A stretch of DNA of 64,000 bases, taken from Planococcus citri (lineage: Eukaryota; Arthropoda; Insecta; Hemiptera; Pseudococcidae). Shown in pieces: positions 59,627-64,000 of this stretch. The DNA lies in the NCBI RefSeq assembly GCF_950023065.1, contig NC_088677.1:57499469-57563468 (forward strand), given 5' to 3'. The translations under genes were made by a program, and so were the position numbers. How positions within the stretch are numbered: the first letter of the stretch is position 1; every line of letters begins with the position of its first letter. The notes under the pieces were generated by a model, which had not been told where the DNA came from, searched no databases, and saw nothing but the letters and a program-made list of their open reading frames with translations.

Positions 59627-59740
59627 ACTTTAGAAGCTGATGTTTCTGTTTCATCCATCAGCGGTAGCAGTAGTACTGGTGGTAATACCGAAAAACGGAA
59701 ACTCTCCGAAGATACCGAGCTTAATAAAGAATTGAAAAAG
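59627..59740 (+). CDS. internal exon of unidentified host gene (exon c)
   Basis: Strong acceptor TTTTTTTTCTCATTACAG and donor AAG|GTAAAAAA frame 114 nt, exactly 38 codons in phase 0. It encodes TLEADVSVSSISGSSSTGG followed by EKRKLSEDTELNKELKK: a Ser-rich acidic stretch and then a charged, coiled-coil-like segment. Entry phase equals the exit phase of exon 385-440. Function unknown. This is one of the most convincing exons in the window by splice sites and composition. Confidence 0.65.
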
Positions 59741-60647
59741 GTAAAAAAAAAATTACTTTTATATTTGCTTCTATGTAGTATGCAGCTGATGAGCGGCATT
59801 CTTGAAAATAAGTACTTAACAGTAATTGTAGTGAAGCTAGAGATAGATATATTTTTTAAGTGAGAAAGAAGACTAAAAATTTGATCAGTGGTGGAAAGCT
59901 TGCTGTCTTGCGAAGTCCACATTTAATTAGAACACTATAGACGACACCGCGAGCATATTCACTCGCATTAGGCGCCTAATTGAGTTAATTATCGAAATTA
60001 ATCGAGATAATGTTCACGTTAACAACTTACAATTGTCTCAAAATGAGCACAAGGGAATATAAAGTCGATTTTGTGGTCATTTCCCTCTTGATAGCAAGAC
60101 GAAGATGAGGTAAAGCGCGTACAAAAAAATCTCACAAAAATGCGGAAACGAGCTGGCGCACGGCACGTACGAAAGAAAAAAAGAAGAGAAAAAAACACTC
60201 GAGTAACAATGATTCTTTTTTCAGTTATTCTTTTATTGTGTGCTGCGGCGCGCAAAAAGCAAGACTTACAAGCTTTTCAGTCTTGTAAGAAAGTCTCATT
60301 ATTTACTTAGCCTTCTCTGGAGACTCGAGTTAGCGATGATTACTAAGGGGCTGGTAGTCGGTGTCTGCAGTGTGTACTTACCTACTACCCTTATAGTTCA
60401 TGGTATAGCGATGGAATGTAGCGAAATAGAGCAGAGAAAGATAACAGGTATGGGTAGTTGAGGGAGAAAAGTAACAAATTACATCGAATAGTATTTTCGT
60501 TTTCTGCCGGTTCCGTCGGGACCTCTTTGGAAATCGAAAATTTCCTCATTTTACATGGTCTTCGTCCTTTCGCTCGTCTGCTCGTCGTTCTTTCTCCTAT
60601 GTGCAGGTTCTCGTAACCATTGCTTCTGATAATTGATTTAAGTTGTA
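59741..60647. other. intron sequence, nothing recognised
   Basis: First part of the next host intron. The TA at 60646-60647 is the target site of the mariner element. Confidence 0.45.
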
Positions 60648-61997
60648 CAGGGTGTTCCAGAATAACCTTTCACATTTTGGTGAGCACTGATCTGCGTTCA
60701 AATGGTGTTAGGGGAATGGTAAAAGCGGTTCCAGGTAGCCAACACATGCCGAATTATGTTTCAGTATTAATTTTTTACCATGGAGAAGTGGACGGCTGTG
60801 CAGCGCGCTTTTATTGTAAAGGCCTTTTTCAAAAATAATGACTCTTACATTAGTGCAATTCGTGCCTTCCGCAAACATTTTAAACTTACCGGTAAAAGTG
60901 AAGTGCCATCGAGGCCAACAGTGAAATTATGGGTAAAAAACTTCGAGAAAACCGCTCATGCTTGTAAAAATAAGCCTACAGGTCGGAAAAGATCAGTAAG
61001 AACGCCAGAAACAACGGACCGAGTAAGGCATTCAGTACAGACTACCCCTACCACTTCAATACGTAAACGAGCGTTAAATTTAAAAATCAAACCAACTTCT
61101 CTGCAACGAATTTTATCTGAAGACCTCAGTTTCCATCCATATAAGATTTTAATCATTCAAAAGTTACAAAAAACTGATTTTGTGAGAAGAAAATCATTTG
61201 CCGAGGATATGCTTACAAGAATTGATACTGGTGAGATTCCATTGAACTCGTTACTCTTTACTGATGAAGCTCATTTTTATCTAAACGGTGATGTGAATAA
61301 ACAAAATATGCGCTACTGGTCGACAGAGAATCCGATGATAATACACGAGAAACCTCTACACTCCGCTAAGTTGACTGTTTGGATGGGCGTGGCTAAATTC
61401 GGTATAGTGGGACCGTATGTGTTTGATGAAACGGTGAACGGTGAGAGGTATCGCAAAATGTTAAACGAGTTTCTCATTCCTGAATTGAAACGCAGACACA
61501 AGTATAGAGTTACTTGGTTCCAACAGGATGGCGCTACCTGTCATTCCGCAACGGACACGATTTCTTTATTGCGTGAGCATTTTGGTCATCGAATAATTTC
61601 GCTGAACACAGAAATTTCATGGCCACCTCGATCCCCTGATTTTTCAGCATGTGATTTTTTTTTATGGGGTTACCTCAAGTCAAAAGTATATCAAGATGAT
61701 CCTAGGACTCTGAAACAGCTCCTAGATAATATTATTCGTGAATCAAGACTGATTAGAAGAGAAATGCTCAACAAAGTGTTCAATAATTTTAAAAAACGTT
61801 TGGTCGATTGTGTCAAAAATGATGGAAAACATCTTGGTGGAATAATTTTTAAAACTTAATTTATAATGAAAACTCAAATATATGGTCTAAAAACGGCACA
61901 TTTCTACTTCATTTTGGTTATAAAAAAATTTCCGTAACCATTTTTCTCTCAGAGCTACTAATAAAACAAAAGTGAAAGGTTATTCTGGAACACCCTG
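60648..61997 (+). mobile_element. apparently intact mariner-like transposon (1,350 bp)
   Basis: Perfect 26-bp terminal inverted repeats starting CAGGGTGTTCCAGAATAACC (60648-60673 and 61972-61997) are bordered by TA on both sides (60646-60647, 61998-61999), the IS630-Tc1-mariner target. Between them is one uninterrupted transposase gene and an AATAAA at 61960-61965. Identical repeats and an unbroken frame suggest recent insertion and possible autonomy. It lies in an intron of the host gene in the same orientation. Confidence 0.9.
60780..61859 (+). CDS. mariner-like DDD transposase, 359 aa
   Basis: Cuts and pastes the element by binding its terminal repeats. The N-terminal half (about 1-115) carries the helix-turn-helix region (WTAVQRAFIVKAFF; SRPTVKLWVKNF; TSLQRIL) and a basic linker (GRKRSVR). 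The catalytic Asp residues appear to be D162 (FTDEAHF), D250 (WFQQDGATCH) and D287 (WPPRSPDF). There are 36 residues between the last two, so not the DD34D of classic mariners. The block FFLWGYLKSKVY follows, as in many insect IS630-Tc1-mariner proteins. Length is normal for the group. The ATG at 60780 is the first in frame with context CCATGG. A dead cousin lies at 13636-13910. Confidence 0.92.
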   Translation: MEKWTAVQRAFIVKAFFKNNDSYISAIRAFRKHFKLTGKSEVPSRPTVKLWVKNFEKTAHACKNKPTGRKRSVRTPETTDRVRHSVQTTPTTSIRKRALNLKIKPTSLQRILSEDLSFHPYKILIIQKLQKTDFVRRKSFAEDMLTRIDTGEIPLNSLLFTDEAHFYLNGDVNKQNMRYWSTENPMIIHEKPLHSAKLTVWMGVAKFGIVGPYVFDETVNGERYRKMLNEFLIPELKRRHKYRVTWFQQDGATCHSATDTISLLREHFGHRIISLNTEISWPPRSPDFSACDFFLWGYLKSKVYQDDPRTLKQLLDNIIRESRLIRREMLNKVFNNFKKRLVDCVKNDGKHLGGIIFKT

Positions 61998-64000
61998 TAG
62001 CTTACTATGTTACCGGAGCGTGTTTTCTTTACCTTTATTCTTCTTACGTCCGTCGTGTGTCTATAGTGTATCTTTTATATGTGCTACGACGACGTACTAA
62101 AACCATTAAAAAGATTTGATCGTCACATTGATTTTTTTTTCACGCAAGTTTTCCTTCTTTTGCGTTACGTTGTACGTTGTGTTGCGAACTCCCTTTGCTC
62201 CGACGAAGCCATCTTACTTTATTATTATAGAGGTATCTGTCGTAAAGTATACGTAATCGTGAAGAATTCACGCGACGAAGACGACAAAAAAAAAGCGTAT
62301 TTTTGTACAATAGTAAAAGAGAAAAAGAGATGAAGGATTTGGCTTCGCGGTAACATCTGTTGAATTTTTATTTAACGAAACACGATGTCGTCTTTTTTTT
62401 CTCCGTTGGTAGCTGCTTTTCCGAAGACATTAGCGGTGAAAAGGGAGACACAGAGAAAGCCAACGAGAATAATAGCGGAAAAACTTGGCTTATATTAAAA
62501 GTTGGTAGGTTGCCGTTGCGGTACGTGGGAGGTGAAAAGTTGAAAGACGATACGTCTGTCAAGGGAATGCCTGCTTCGACTGTTGCTTGGCTTTGTCGTC
62601 GTTGTCTGTTCTCTTATTTTCTTTCGCTGCAAATTAGTCGTCGTCTTGTTTAATAATGCACGGACCAATTTACGACCAACTTTTTCCACTTTACAGAAAT
62701 GGAGTTGCGAAAGACGTTGAGAGTATTAATTTGTCGGTTTCGTCGCCGTCGTCGTAATTGAGAAAATGGGACAAGTACGTCATATCGCTCGCGAAGAGCA
62801 TTTCGGGGACAGTTTTGAATTTCGAAGTGAGATTGCTGAATTACAGGTGTGTATCGTCGGTCGTTCGTTGTCGTTTCGCGAAGATAAATCGTACCGTTTT
62901 AAGGGCTCACCTACAACGCAGATAACCAACAACCACAATTAACTACTCGCTGAAATTGCACAATTCCCAACTGAAATTTTCGCCAGAAATTGCACCAACA
63001 TAACAGACAACTTGAAAATTGATCTGATTGTCTGGGAAGTCAGAAAAAATTCAAATTTCTTAGAAAGTCCTTAACATGATCAAAGTTCTAAAATCCGAAA
63101 CAATTTTTTGAAAGAAAAGAATGATAAACAATGTTAGTCAACAACTGCTATGCGATGATGGTTCATTTAGTACCGGCGTCTTTAGCATTTTATACTCAGG
63201 TAAACCTTTCTGAACCATTCATCATCCCAGCTCTCTGGCCCCCTTCTTGGGGTTTTCACTGTTCGCGAACAACGCTCCACCAGGTGCTTAAGATGTGCGT
63301 AGCAACAATGGTGTGGGAAAAAAGTGGCTACATGTAGCTTGTTTCTTGTTACTTATCCTTTGCAGCGAACGTATTCGTACTTTCTCCATTTACGCAAAAG
63401 AGAAAACAAAAATTCTCGCTCGAAAACTTTCTCACGATGGTTTATCACATTGTGAAACAAGGAGAGCTGCTGCATGACGACGCTGACGCCAGCGGCTGAA
63501 AAATATGCTTCTGACAGCTCGAATTTATCACCCAAAAGCCAGATGTCAGCACTCTGTTCTTCGTGTTGACTCGGCTGTTTAGCAAGCCGGATCTACGCTG
63601 CTGTGTGTGAACGAGGAGGTAAAAAGCACCACGACGAGTGTTGTAATCCTTTCGACGATTCTAAGAACAACCAAACTAATACCATCAGACTCGAGTGAAA
63701 GCTTTTCCCTTCGCTAACCTGAACAAATCGAAGCGCTACATTTTTGGTTTACTTGATGATGGCTGAGACTGAGCGAGAGAAAAGGGATGCGGATATTTCC
63801 ACATTGGATGCTCTGCTTCATCGTCTTCGTATGTTTCGTTATTTTAGTCGTTCGTTGAGAATATTTAATGTGTTCTTGTAGACGAGCCACCATCAACAAA
63901 CGTCGAAATAATTTTGTGTATCTGATCTCCTCCTTCGTGTATACTTGGGGATATGTGTCTGGTGGAATTGGAAGCTGAAGTGAAGTTGGAAGTCGTTGAG
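61998..64000. other. intron or regulatory sequence, CG-bearing
   Basis: No firm gene. CG-rich, TCGTCG-rich DNA at 62680-62900 contains the possible first exon listed separately. The other frames overlap on opposite strands and lack domains. Confidence 0.4.
62767..62846 (+). CDS. possible first coding exon (weak)
   Basis: An ATG in good context (GAGAAAATGG) opens MGQVRHIAREEHFGDSFEF and continues EVRLLNY up to ACAG|GTGTGT, a plausible donor (phase 2). Upstream lies an acceptor-like TTTTTCCACTTTACAG and a 20-codon upstream frame. This could be an alternative start of the host gene or a 5' UTR; no homology known. Confidence 0.2.

Noticed and set aside
1..64000. CRISPR arrays, rRNA, operons, bacterial insertion sequences, tRNA genes
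   Set aside because: Nothing matching was seen; repeats are eukaryotic transposon-like, and no tRNA A/B-box pair with cloverleaf was noticed.

Overview
The window is eukaryotic genomic DNA, AT-rich, with short spliceosomal exons, many transposon remnants and no operon-like layout. Frequent CCTACCTAC/GTAGGTAG and ACTCGTA/TACGAGT words and the mix of mariner, Helitron, pogo, BEL/Pao, copia and MADF-type relics point to an arthropod. A sap-feeding hemipteran such as a mealybug or aphid is my best guess, by inference only. Few open frames are long; the only long intact gene is a mariner-like transposase.

The backbone seems to be one plus-strand host gene. Exons at 39-121, 385-440 and 59627-59740 have good splice sites and fully compatible phases (the 39-121/385-440 junction splits a Gly codon; the next junction is phase 0). 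If they are consecutive, about 59 kb of the window (441-59626) is a single intron. I do not recognise the protein. The rest of the window would then be the intron's transposon load plus unassigned, possibly regulatory, sequence.

Region by region. 1.4-2.5 kb: Helitron N-terminal relic and minus-strand exon-like frames. 3.3-5.2 kb: two nested elements with CAGRGTGTCTAC termini and 5-bp target duplications. 7.5-10.8 kb: a near-perfect palindrome with 1,539-bp arms, each carrying three ~456-bp tandem units and a fragment of a PIN/FEN1-like gene cut off at the inversion point. 13.6-15.7 kb: a mariner relic and a 1.6-kb foldback element. 20.2-20.9 kb: a deleted mariner-type element. 21-29.6 kb: pogo relic, a decayed MADF gene with a duplicated exon-intron unit, and further minus-strand exons. 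35-36.3 kb: an unknown coding relic split by a MITE. 38.6-47.6 kb: unknown exon, C2H2 gene, Helitron relic, MADF-like frame, BED/CGGBP1-like finger and copia gag. 48.2 kb: foldback MITE. 51.8-53.3 kb: minus-strand exons related to the MADF gene. 55.9-58.4 kb: PIF1-like helicase relic, zinc knuckle, BEL/Pao relic and a 0.5-kb tandem duplication. 59 kb: Harbinger-type MITE. 60.6-62.0 kb: an apparently intact 1,350-bp mariner-like transposon in the next intron.

Most protein-coding relics in the putative giant intron lie antisense to the host gene. Intergenic-looking stretches at 16-20, 22-27, 30-35, 43-45, 48.6-51.8, 53.3-55.9 and 60-64 kb hold CG-bearing patches and microsatellites but no gene I can support. 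All boundaries and family names come from reading the sequence; no database or splice predictor was run.
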